A stretch of 32,993 bases of DNA from Bacteroidota bacterium (GTDB lineage Bacteria > Bacteroidota > Bacteroidia > Chitinophagales > Chitinophagaceae). A model generated the notes under the pieces. The model was not told the DNA's origin. It did no database searches and saw only the letters and a list, made by a program, of their open reading frames with translations. The DNA lies in assembly GCA_013285855.1 (NCBI GenBank), contig JABDGW010000035.1:1-32993 (forward strand). Direction: 5' to 3'. Position numbers and translations under genes: made by a program. Position 1 is the stretch's first letter. Every line of letters starts with the position of its first letter. This document shows, one piece after another, positions 1 to 7,971 of this stretch.

Positions 1-3000
1 CGGGTACATTAATTGAAAAGAAAGACCTTATTATTCATTGCAATTTTAGTGATGCAGAAACAGATGCAGCAACAGGCAAACATCTTTCTTCTTTTACTAT
101 TGAAGAAGATAAAGACGCACCTCAAATAAATAAAGATGATGCAATTAATTCTATCGCTTCATTGCCAGGTAATAAATACCGTGTGTATGACATTCCTCAT
201 GAAAACCCCATTGATCCTGGCTCACAGCATGTATTGTCAACAAGAAGTGGAGACATAGTTTCATCACCCGACGGATGGCATAAAGTTGGGAATGCTATAA
301 CCTATAATTATTCACATGGTAATAATGTTTGGGCATTCCAGGACCCCAGCCCAGGCCCCCTGGGCGGTGTTCCAAGTAATGATCCAACGCGTACAGCATA
401 CCCTACCAATACAACAGGTGGTGTTTATCCGCTAGTTGAGCCTTTTGTATTTGATTATCCTGTTGATCTGACTCAGCAGCCAGAAACATATATGCAAGGA
501 GCTATTGTAAATCTTTTTTACTGGAACAATCTTATGCATGATGTATTTTACTATATGGGCTTTGATGAGGCAGCAGGAAATTTCCAGGAATCAAATACTT
601 TCAGTACAGGAACAAAAGGTGGTTCAGGTGCATTGGGTGAAGATGAAGTACTTGCACAAGCGCAGGATGGCGGCGGAACAAATAATGCAAACTTTTTGGC
701 GCTGCCCGATGGAGTAAATGGACAGATGCAAATGTATTTGTGGACAGCTTCATTTCCTGATTCTCTGGTACAAATAATAAGCTCAACTTCGGGCATGCCG
801 CCGGCTGGTAAAAAGTTTATTGCCATACAAGGCTCTTTAAGCACATTGCCAACAGCAAATCATGATCTGTATGCAACTCCTGTTTTAAATACACAATTTG
901 CCATTGTACAAAAAAATGCACTTTCAACGGTTGGCACTTCAAGCGAAGGCTGCAGCACAGCGCAGCAAAGTATTGCTTTGCCTGCGCAAAACGTAAATGG
1001 AAAGATCGCTGTAATAGATCGGGGCGATTGTTCTTTTGCTGAAAAAGTTTTAGGTGCACAGTTAGGCGGTGCAGTGGGAGCTATTATTGTAAATAATGTG
1101 GATGGGCCGCCAATAGTTATGGGCGGCAGCGATGCGCCAGCAAATGCAATTACTATACCTGCTGTTATGATAAGTAAAGCTGATGGCGATATTATAAAAG
1201 CACAGTTAAACGCAAGTGCAACCATTACAGGATCTCTGAAAAGTGATAAGCCGCTTGCGCCAAAAAGAGATGGCGATATAGACAATGGGGTTATGTGTCA
1301 CGAATATGGGCATGGTATTTCAAACAGGCTTACAGGCGGCCCTAATTCATTATTGCCATTAGGTGGAGATGAACAAGGAGGTGAAGGCTGGAGTGATTTT
1401 CTCGCCTTATACATGACATTAAGAACCAATGATCTTAAAGGCACTAATGTAGCGCATCCGTTTGGTACGTTGCCTGTACGAAGTATTGGTAACTATGTAA
1501 CTTACCAGCCATATAACGGGCGGGGAATAAGAGAGTATCCATATTCGATAAACATGACCAAAAATCCTGCAACATTTGGTTATATAAAACGTCCTGATTA
1601 TTCAGAAACACATTCTGTTGGTTTCGTTTGGTGTACAATGTTATATGAATTATTGCAAGGTTTTATTGATGAATACGGAATGAGTGATAATGTATATGAA
1701 GGCGCTAATCCAACCATTGATCATAACCCGCCTGCAACAGCTAAGGGTAATAATATAGCCGTAAGACTGGTAATAGAAGCCATGAAATTACAGCCCGAAA
1801 ATCCAACATTTGTTGAAGAAAGGGATGCTATTCTTAAAGCTGATACTTTGTTATATAATGCGCAACATGCCTGCATGATATGGAAAGCATTTGCAAAAAG
1901 AGGCCTGGGTTATTCAGCGGTTTCCGGCACAAATGCATTAGGTGATGAAACAGAATCTTTTGATGTTCCTTACAGTTGCGATCCGACACAAAAAAGAATC
2001 AGCATAACAAAAACAGGCCCCGGCTTTGTATCTAATAATTCTTCCATCATCTATAATATAACTGTTAAGAATTTATATCCGCATCCTGCAAGCGGAATAG
2101 AGTTATATGATACATTGGCATCAACGCTGCAATTTAAATCTGCAACAGGCCATCCAACTGTAACAGGGCAAATTCTTGCATGGACAATTCACCTGAATGC
2201 TAATGAATCTAAAACTTTTACGGTAAAGGCAAAAGTAAGCAGCCCCTCTGCTTCTGTTGTATATTTTAAAGATGACCAGGAAGCAGGCGGTACAAACTGG
2301 AGTGCTGATGCATCAGCAACTGCACAATGGACATATTCCACAGATGCTTCGCAGGCTTACAGCGGTGCTCATTATTGGCATATTGAAGATTATGATGCGG
2401 GTGGTTCAAACACATCTTTAAAAACAGTAAATCCCATTAGTATAACAGCAGGAGTTGAACTGGTTTTTGTTCATAAATATTCTACAGAAAGTGGTTATGA
2501 TGGCGGCGTTGTTGAAGTGTCTGAAGATGGTACTACATGGACTTATCTTCCTCCGGAAAAATTTGTAAAAGGCGGATACATTGGAATAATTCCAACAGCA
2601 AATAATCCATACATCGGCACAACAGATGAAGCCGCATTTACAGGTGCATCCGCAGGCTATATACAATCTGTTGCAGCGTTGGATGATTATGTTGGCAAGA
2701 ATATTTATATCCGCTTCAGGATGACTTCTGATGTAACCGGCGGAAGTGTTGCAAACGGCGGCTGGTGGATTGATGATGTGTATCTTTTAAGCAACCGCAC
2801 AGAATTGTACAATACAGCAACAGCCATTACAAAAGCAAACTTGCCTGTTACATTAAACGAAGGCCCCAATGCCTATTCTGTTACAAGTGCATTTATTACT
2901 GCACCTGCAACTCCAAACGCAATAGTGTCTAATGCAGCAATTGGAAAACAATCAGGTTTTAAAGCCCAATTGTATCCTAATCCTGCAAGAGATGTAGCGC

Positions 3001-3206
3001 ATGTAAATATTGCAAATCCTTCGGGCGATGTTGTGTATATAAACTTATATGATGTTTATGGTAAAAAGATAGCAGCATTCAATGCAGGCAATTTAAAAAG
3101 CCAGATTATTGATCTGCCTGTTCAGCAATTAACAGCAGGGAATTATTTTATAGATATAAGAACAGCAACTGAATCATCAACATTAAGATTAACTATTCAG
3201 AAATAA
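1..3206 (+). CDS. M36 (fungalysin-like) zinc metalloprotease with PA domain and T9SS sorting tail, 5' partial
   Basis: This is a secreted zinc endopeptidase whose start lies left of the window. The reading frame is open from base 3, so a TTG at 162 is not the start. The zinc site is visible: HEYGH at 1299-1313 gives two His ligands and the catalytic Glu, and GEGWSD near 1380-1397 gives the third ligand. A protease-associated (PA) domain, with paired Cys and a DRGDCSF motif, is inserted at about 930-1250, ahead of HEYGH. After the catalytic domain come a DUF11-like beta domain (about 1990-2260), an immune-inhibitor/MAM-like region (about 2265-2800) and a C-terminal type A T9SS sorting domain (about 2960-3206, YPNPARD then a GNYFIDI strand). 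The FTP propeptide and signal peptide presumably lie outside the window. The protein is probably exported across the outer membrane by T9SS, whose gldKLMN genes lie at 19830-24643. The M36 call is firm; the substrate is unknown. Confidence 0.92.
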   Translation, partial: GTLIEKKDLIIHCNFSDAETDAATGKHLSSFTIEEDKDAPQINKDDAINSIASLPGNKYRVYDIPHENPIDPGSQHVLSTRSGDIVSSPDGWHKVGNAITYNYSHGNNVWAFQDPSPGPLGGVPSNDPTRTAYPTNTTGGVYPLVEPFVFDYPVDLTQQPETYMQGAIVNLFYWNNLMHDVFYYMGFDEAAGNFQESNTFSTGTKGGSGALGEDEVLAQAQDGGGTNNANFLALPDGVNGQMQMYLWTASFPDSLVQIISSTSGMPPAGKKFIAIQGSLSTLPTANHDLYATPVLNTQFAIVQKNALSTVGTSSEGCSTAQQSIALPAQNVNGKIAVIDRGDCSFAEKVLGAQLGGAVGAIIVNNVDGPPIVMGGSDAPANAITIPAVMISKADGDIIKAQLNASATITGSLKSDKPLAPKRDGDIDNGVMCHEYGHGISNRLTGGPNSLLPLGGDEQGGEGWSDFLALYMTLRTNDLKGTNVAHPFGTLPVRSIGNYVTYQPYNGRGIREYPYSINMTKNPATFGYIKRPDYSETHSVGFVWCTMLYELLQGFIDEYGMSDNVYEGANPTIDHNPPATAKGNNIAVRLVIEAMKLQPENPTFVEERDAILKADTLLYNAQHACMIWKAFAKRGLGYSAVSGTNALGDETESFDVPYSCDPTQKRISITKTGPGFVSNNSSIIYNITVKNLYPHPASGIELYDTLASTLQFKSATGHPTVTGQILAWTIHLNANESKTFTVKAKVSSPSASVVYFKDDQEAGGTNWSADASATAQWTYSTDASQAYSGAHYWHIEDYDAGGSNTSLKTVNPISITAGVELVFVHKYSTESGYDGGVVEVSEDGTTWTYLPPEKFVKGGYIGIIPTANNPYIGTTDEAAFTGASAGYIQSVAALDDYVGKNIYIRFRMTSDVTGGSVANGGWWIDDVYLLSNRTELYNTATAITKANLPVTLNEGPNAYSVTSAFITAPATPNAIVSNAAIGKQSGFKAQLYPNPARDVAHVNIANPSGDVVYINLYDVYGKKIAAFNAGNLKSQIIDLPVQQLTAGNYFIDIRTATESSTLRLTIQK

Positions 3207-3223
3207 TAACGGGCTGTTGATGA

Positions 3224-3261
3224 AAAGAAGCCGTTCCATCGCGTTATGGAACGGCTTCTTT
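3224..3261 (+). terminator. Rho-independent terminator after the M36 protease gene
   Basis: A perfect 16-bp stem with a 6-base loop (CGCGTT, 3240-3245) starts 18 bases after the stop codon. Left arm core AAGAAGCCGTTCCAT is at 3225-3239 and right arm ATGGAACGGCTTCTT at 3246-3260, followed by TATTTTAAAA. It separates the M36 gene from the S41 gene. The A-rich 5' side also makes it plausible in reverse. Confidence 0.88.
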
Positions 3262-3348
3262 ATTTTAAAAACAATTCTTTAAAAAGAAAGCAAAGAAGAA
3301 TTTTTGAAATAAATATATCTGTTAGCTTTAGCTTTCTAATCTTTACTG

Positions 3349-6300
3349 ATGGTTATGAGAAATTATCCTCGTTATTTTAAAACAGCAATAACATTATTTT
3401 TATCAACTGTTTTATTAGTTTCTGCAAATGCGCAAACAAAGTTGTTACGCTTTCCTGATGTATATGGCAGCCGCATTGTATTTACGTATGCAAGCGATTT
3501 ATGGACCGTATCAACAAGCGGCGGCATGGCAACAAGGCTTACAGCACACCCGGGCATGGAAGTGTTCGCAAAATTTTCTCCTGATGGAAAATATATTGCT
3601 TTTACGGGGCAATATGATGGTGATGAACAAGTGTATGTGATACCCTCAACAGGGGGCGTACCAAAGCAGCTAACATTTTATCCTGCAAAAGGTCCACTTA
3701 CTCAACGCTGGGGTTATGACAACCAGGTTATGGGCTGGAGTATTGATGGCAAATCAATCATATTCCGTTCGCAAAGAGATTCATGGACTTTGCCGGTAAG
3801 CCAACTTTATTCAGTATCAATAAATGGAGGTGCTGCTACGGCTTTACCAATGCCCGAAGCAGGGTCAGGAGATTTTTCTGCCGATGGAAAAAAGATGGTG
3901 TATTCACCACGTACAAGAGATTTTCGTTCTGAAAAAAGATATAGTGGCGGGGAGGCAAACACATTATATATTTATGATTTGAGCAATAATGATACAAAGA
4001 AAATATCAGAAGGAGAAAGAGCAAGCCGCGATGAAATGTGGATAGGTGATAAAATTTATTTCAATTCAGATAAAGATGGAAAATTTAATTTATATACTTA
4101 TGATATAGCATCAGGCAAAACAGACCAGGTAACTTCTTTTAAAGACTGGGATATTCGCTGGCCATCTTCTGACGAAGAGAATCAGATTGTATATGAACGC
4201 AATGGCGAACTTGAAATATTCAATACACAAACTAATAAATCTGAAAAATTAAATATCACCGTTCCTGATGATGGTGTATACAAAAGACCGCATACAATAA
4301 ATGTTGCAGATTACATTCAAAGCACTGCGCTTTCTCCTAAAGGTGAACGTGTTTTAATTGAAGCGCGTGGTGATATATTTTCTGTTCCTGCAGAAAAAGG
4401 TGCTACCAGAAATCTTACTCATTCATCAGATGCACATGATAAACTTCCAAGCTGGTCACCGGATGGTTCGCAGGTTGCATTTATTTCTGATAAAAGCGGC
4501 GAAGAAGAAGTGTGGACTGTTGCACAGGATGGAATGAGTGCGCCGCAACAATTAACATCAGGCAGCAGTGCACAACACTATGCTCCGGAATGGAGTGCTG
4601 ATGGTAAAAAAATTGCATATTCTGATAAGGATGGCAAGGTGTATATACTTACTATCGCAACAAAAAAAATAGTACAAATTGTTGATGCGCCAAGAGGCCA
4701 GGTAACTGATTATGAATGGTCACCTAAAGGCAATTATCTTGCTTTCAGCTTTGCAGGAGGAAACAATTTTTATTCTGTTTATATCTACGATGTTAACAAC
4801 AGCAAACTGCACAAGGTTACAGATTCAATGTTCAATGCATACAATCCAACTTTTGATCCTTCCGGTGATTATTTATATTATTTAAGCGACAGAGAATTTG
4901 CTCCGCTGGTATCCGGTGTTGAATTTAACTATGCAAGCAATCGCAGTACTATGATCTATGCAATGGCATTAAGAAAAGATGTAAAAAATCCTTTCCCGCA
5001 GCAATCTGATGAAGTTACCGTAACACCAAATGAAGAAGAAACATCCAAAGCTGAACCACCAACGGGAAAACCGCAAAATGAAAAAGAAATTAAAAAAGTA
5101 AAAGGAAGTGTTGATTCGTCAAAAACAAAACCTGCAGAAAACAAAACGAATACGGTTTCTGCAAAGCCTGAAACAATTGACTTTGATGGTATAACAAACA
5201 GGATAACTCGTGTGCCTGTAGCTGCCAATAATTACAGTGGTCTTTCTGCAAAAACAGGCTACCTTGTTTATATAGTTAATCCACCTTTTTATTATGGACG
5301 TGATGCAGAAACACAGCCATCAGTTCGCATCTATTCCCTCAAAGACCGCAAAGAATCTTCACTTGCTGAAAATGCTGGCGGTTACTCACTTTCACGCGAT
5401 GGTTCAAAATTGCTGGCAACAACTTTCTCGCCTTCAATAAGCATGAATATTTTAGATGCAATTCCCGGCGGAGATAAAAGCGGCAAAGCTGTTTCCACTT
5501 CCGGGCTTGTTACAGAAGTAAACCCTGAACAGGAATGGGTGCAGATTTTTAATGAAGTTTGGCGCCGCTACCGCGATTGGTTTTATGTTCCAAACATGCA
5601 TGGTTACGATTGGGTTAAACTAAGAGACGAATATAAAACATGGCTGCCGTATGTTGCACATCGTGCAGATTTGAATTATGTTATTTCAGAAATGATTTCA
5701 GAGCTTGTAGTGCAGCATGCGTATATAGCAGGCGGTGATTTTCAAATGCCGGCCAGGCCAAAAGTTGCATTGCCAGGTGCAAGGTTTGTAATAGATAAAG
5801 CTTCTAACCGTTACCGCATCAGCAAAATTTTTGAAGGGGAGAATGAAGAAGAAATTTATCGCTCGCCACTTACAGAAACGGGCGTTGATGCAAAAACGGG
5901 CGACTATATTTTACAGATAAATGGTGAAGATGTAACTGCTGATAAAGATATTTATGAATACCTGCGTAATAAAGCTGATGGCCCTGTAACGATGCTTGTA
6001 AACAGTTCGCCGCAAACAACCGGCGCAAGAACTATATCCTACAAACCCATTACCAACGAAGGCAATCTTATTTATCTTAACTGGGTTGATGGCAACCGCA
6101 AAAAAGTTTCAGACATGAGTGGCGGCAGGGTTGGTTATATTCATATTCCTGATATGGGCGCAAACGGCATTCGTGAATTTATAAAATGGTATTACCCGCA
6201 GTTGAATAAAGAAGGTATGGTGGTAGATGTGCGTGCAAACGGTGGAGGCAATGTATCCCGCATGTTGATTGAAAGATTGAGCCGTAAAATTTTAGCGGTT

Positions 6301-6729
6301 GATTATTCACGCACTTCTGATGCACCTTCAACTTATCCTGATGGCGCATTCGGTGGTGTAATGGATGCTATATTAAATGAAAATTCTGCTTCAGATGGTG
6401 ATATATTCCCGTATATGTTCAGGCAGGCTGGCTTAGGTCCGCTTATCGGTAAACGCTCATGGGGCGGGGTTGTTGGTATTTCCAGTCATGGTGATCTTAT
6501 TGATGGCGGGGAAGTATTTGTACCCGAATTCGGGTTGGTTGATATGCAAGGTAAGTGGACAATTGAAGGACATGGAGTTGATCCAGACATTGAAGTGGAA
6601 AACGATCCTAAATCTGTTATCGCTGGTCATGATTCGCAGTTGGAACGTGCAGTAGATGAGATAATGAAGAAGATAAATACAGCTACTAAGTTACCGGCAA
6701 GGCCACCGGCACCGGTTAAAACAAATTAA
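3349..6729 (+). CDS. Tricorn-like S41 family serine protease, exported
   Basis: A large protease of the tricorn family. An N-terminal signal peptide (residues about 1-29, ending SANAQ) indicates export. Residues 30-550 contain WD40/TolB-like propeller repeats (recurring SPDGK, SADGKK and WSPDG motifs). A charged Lys/Glu/Pro/Thr-rich linker at about 550-610 precedes further beta repeats, a tricorn C1 helical segment (about 735-800), a PDZ domain (about 820-900) and the S41 catalytic domain. By spacing to Thermoplasma tricorn (His746, Ser965, Asp966, Glu1023), the active-site residues are His751 (NMHGYDW), Ser1015-Asp1016 (SASDGD) and Glu1073 (IEGHGVDPD), so it looks catalytically intact. The family degrades peptides. 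Unlike the archaeal cytosolic enzyme, this one is predicted to be periplasmic or extracellular. The start at 3349 has an in-frame alternative ATG two codons later. It is 142 bp from the M36 gene and separated from it by a terminator, so probably transcribed independently. Confidence 0.93.
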   Translation: MVMRNYPRYFKTAITLFLSTVLLVSANAQTKLLRFPDVYGSRIVFTYASDLWTVSTSGGMATRLTAHPGMEVFAKFSPDGKYIAFTGQYDGDEQVYVIPSTGGVPKQLTFYPAKGPLTQRWGYDNQVMGWSIDGKSIIFRSQRDSWTLPVSQLYSVSINGGAATALPMPEAGSGDFSADGKKMVYSPRTRDFRSEKRYSGGEANTLYIYDLSNNDTKKISEGERASRDEMWIGDKIYFNSDKDGKFNLYTYDIASGKTDQVTSFKDWDIRWPSSDEENQIVYERNGELEIFNTQTNKSEKLNITVPDDGVYKRPHTINVADYIQSTALSPKGERVLIEARGDIFSVPAEKGATRNLTHSSDAHDKLPSWSPDGSQVAFISDKSGEEEVWTVAQDGMSAPQQLTSGSSAQHYAPEWSADGKKIAYSDKDGKVYILTIATKKIVQIVDAPRGQVTDYEWSPKGNYLAFSFAGGNNFYSVYIYDVNNSKLHKVTDSMFNAYNPTFDPSGDYLYYLSDREFAPLVSGVEFNYASNRSTMIYAMALRKDVKNPFPQQSDEVTVTPNEEETSKAEPPTGKPQNEKEIKKVKGSVDSSKTKPAENKTNTVSAKPETIDFDGITNRITRVPVAANNYSGLSAKTGYLVYIVNPPFYYGRDAETQPSVRIYSLKDRKESSLAENAGGYSLSRDGSKLLATTFSPSISMNILDAIPGGDKSGKAVSTSGLVTEVNPEQEWVQIFNEVWRRYRDWFYVPNMHGYDWVKLRDEYKTWLPYVAHRADLNYVISEMISELVVQHAYIAGGDFQMPARPKVALPGARFVIDKASNRYRISKIFEGENEEEIYRSPLTETGVDAKTGDYILQINGEDVTADKDIYEYLRNKADGPVTMLVNSSPQTTGARTISYKPITNEGNLIYLNWVDGNRKKVSDMSGGRVGYIHIPDMGANGIREFIKWYYPQLNKEGMVVDVRANGGGNVSRMLIERLSRKILAVDYSRTSDAPSTYPDGAFGGVMDAILNENSASDGDIFPYMFRQAGLGPLIGKRSWGGVVGISSHGDLIDGGEVFVPEFGLVDMQGKWTIEGHGVDPDIEVENDPKSVIAGHDSQLERAVDEIMKKINTATKLPARPPAPVKTN

Positions 6730-6779
6730 GTACGAAGAAGCAGTTGCATAGCGTTTATTGGCAAGATTGAAATTAAAAA

Positions 6780-7826
6780 TTAATTTTTATTAGCCAACTG
6801 CCCGCAGGCTGCATCAATATCTTTACCACGGCTTCTTCTTAACCGTGCATTTACACGATTGTCTTCTAAAAACTTCATAAAATTTTCAGTCGTTTGTTCA
6901 TCCGGTTTGGTAAAGTGTGCACCATCAATAGGATTATATTCAATAATGTTTACCAAATCTGCAGGCACCTGCCTGTATATTTTCATCAGTTCTTCTGCAT
7001 CTTTTTGCGAATCATTAAAATTTTTGAACAGGATATATTCAAATGTTACTTCATTATTTGTTTGGCGATAAAAATAATTCAGCGCATCAACCAGTGATTT
7101 AATATTGTTGGTTTCATTAATGGGCATTATCTGGTTACGCTTTTTATCATTTGCAGCATGAAGAGACAAAGCCAGTTTAAAGCGCACTTTATCATCACCT
7201 AATTTCTTAATCATTTTTGCAATGCCTGCTGTTGAAACCGTAATGCGTCTTTGACTCATTCCCATTCCATCTTCAGCAGAAATTTTTTCAATTGCTTTCA
7301 GCACATTATTATAATTGAGCAAAGGTTCGCCCATGCCCATGAATACAATATTCGATAAGCGCTTATTATAAATTCTTTCTGTTTCTTTATTTATCAATGC
7401 CACCTGGTCGTATATCTCATCAAAGGTCAGGTTACGTTCACGCTCCATTTTCCCGGTGGCACAAAAAGAACAATTCAAGCTACAGCCGATCTGTGATGAA
7501 ACGCAAGCCGTTTTCCTGTCTTCTGTTGGAATTAAAACACCTTCTACAAAATGATTATCGAAAGTTTTAAAGCGGGTTTTTATAGTGCCATCTGCGCTGT
7601 ATTGTGTTGTGTTGATGGTTAAGGCAGGTAAAGAAAAATACTCAGCTAACTTTAACCGCAGTTCTTTACTAAGATTTGTCATCGCATCAAAACTGCCTGC
7701 ATGTTTTTGCCAAAGCCATTCATACACCTGTTTTGCGCGGAATTTTTTCTCATCAATTTCAGCAAAATAATTTTGCAATTCATCAAGACTTAAATTTCTA
7801 ATATTTGTTTGCTGCGCGGAGATCAT
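6780..7826 (-). CDS. rlmN: Dual-specificity 23S rRNA (A2503-C2)/tRNA (A37-C2) methyltransferase RlmN
   Basis: A radical SAM methylase that methylates C2 of A2503 in 23S rRNA and of A37 in some tRNAs through a methyl-Cys intermediate. The CX3CX2C cluster motif is Cys115, Cys119, Cys122 (CSLNCSFC). The two catalytic cysteines correspond to Cys108 (TACVSSQ, seven residues before the first cluster Cys, as in E. coli) and Cys341 in the C-terminal AACGQL motif. GEPLLNY and the RRSRGKDIDAACGQL tail are typical of RlmN rather than Cfr. Length 348 aa is normal. The gene converges on the S41 protease gene with only 50 bp between stop codons. A TATCTTTG -7-type box ends four bases before the ATG (see separate entry), which suggests a very short or absent 5' leader. 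Confidence 0.96.
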   Translation of the reverse strand: MISAQQTNIRNLSLDELQNYFAEIDEKKFRAKQVYEWLWQKHAGSFDAMTNLSKELRLKLAEYFSLPALTINTTQYSADGTIKTRFKTFDNHFVEGVLIPTEDRKTACVSSQIGCSLNCSFCATGKMERERNLTFDEIYDQVALINKETERIYNKRLSNIVFMGMGEPLLNYNNVLKAIEKISAEDGMGMSQRRITVSTAGIAKMIKKLGDDKVRFKLALSLHAANDKKRNQIMPINETNNIKSLVDALNYFYRQTNNEVTFEYILFKNFNDSQKDAEELMKIYRQVPADLVNIIEYNPIDGAHFTKPDEQTTENFMKFLEDNRVNARLRRSRGKDIDAACGQLANKN

Positions 7827-7830
7827 TGCG

Positions 7831-7838
7831 CAAAGATA
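7831..7838 (-). promoter_or_regulatory. Candidate -7 promoter box of rlmN (TATCTTTG)
   Basis: On the minus strand this reads TATCTTTG, a perfect match to the Bacteroidota sigma-A -7 consensus TAnnTTTG. Only CGCA separates it from the rlmN ATG, so transcription would start at or within a few bases of the start codon. No convincing TTTG -33 element is seen about 20 bases upstream. Confidence 0.4.
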
Positions 7839-7870
7839 AGTTGCCGCAGGTCTTTATTTTTTTAAGTTGT

Positions 7871-7936
7871 AACAAGAGCTTGTTAAGAAACGAATGCTGC
7901 CATGAAATATGAAGTACAAGGGAGTGACACAAGGGA
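7871..7936. repeat. Intergenic repeat-like segment between the glycoside hydrolase and rlmN
   Basis: The 145-bp gap 7827-7971 holds an inverted repeat AACAAG-AG-CTTGTT (7871-7884) and a short tandem direct repeat of ACAAGGGA (7916-7923 and 7929-7936, 13-base period) inside GTGACAC-containing, relatively GC-rich sequence unlike the AT-rich surroundings. No gene of meaningful length is present. It may be a copy of a dispersed intergenic repeat, but I see no second copy in this window. Confidence 0.3.
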
Positions 7937-7971
7937 CGATACCATAAAGAATTGCAGATGATTACATAAAA

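Noticed and set aside
162-164. TTG as start of the M36 protease
   Set aside because: The frame is open upstream to base 3 and translates to plausible propeptide sequence, so the gene simply continues past the left edge.
860-1285. 141-residue open frame on the minus strand inside the M36 protease gene
   Set aside because: It lies wholly antisense to a gene with clear PA and zinc-protease motifs and has no recognisable domain.
6775-6788. 14-bp perfect palindrome AAAAATTAATTTTT at the rlmN 3' end
   Set aside because: Made only of A and T in a region of low complexity; too weak a stem to call a terminator or a binding site.
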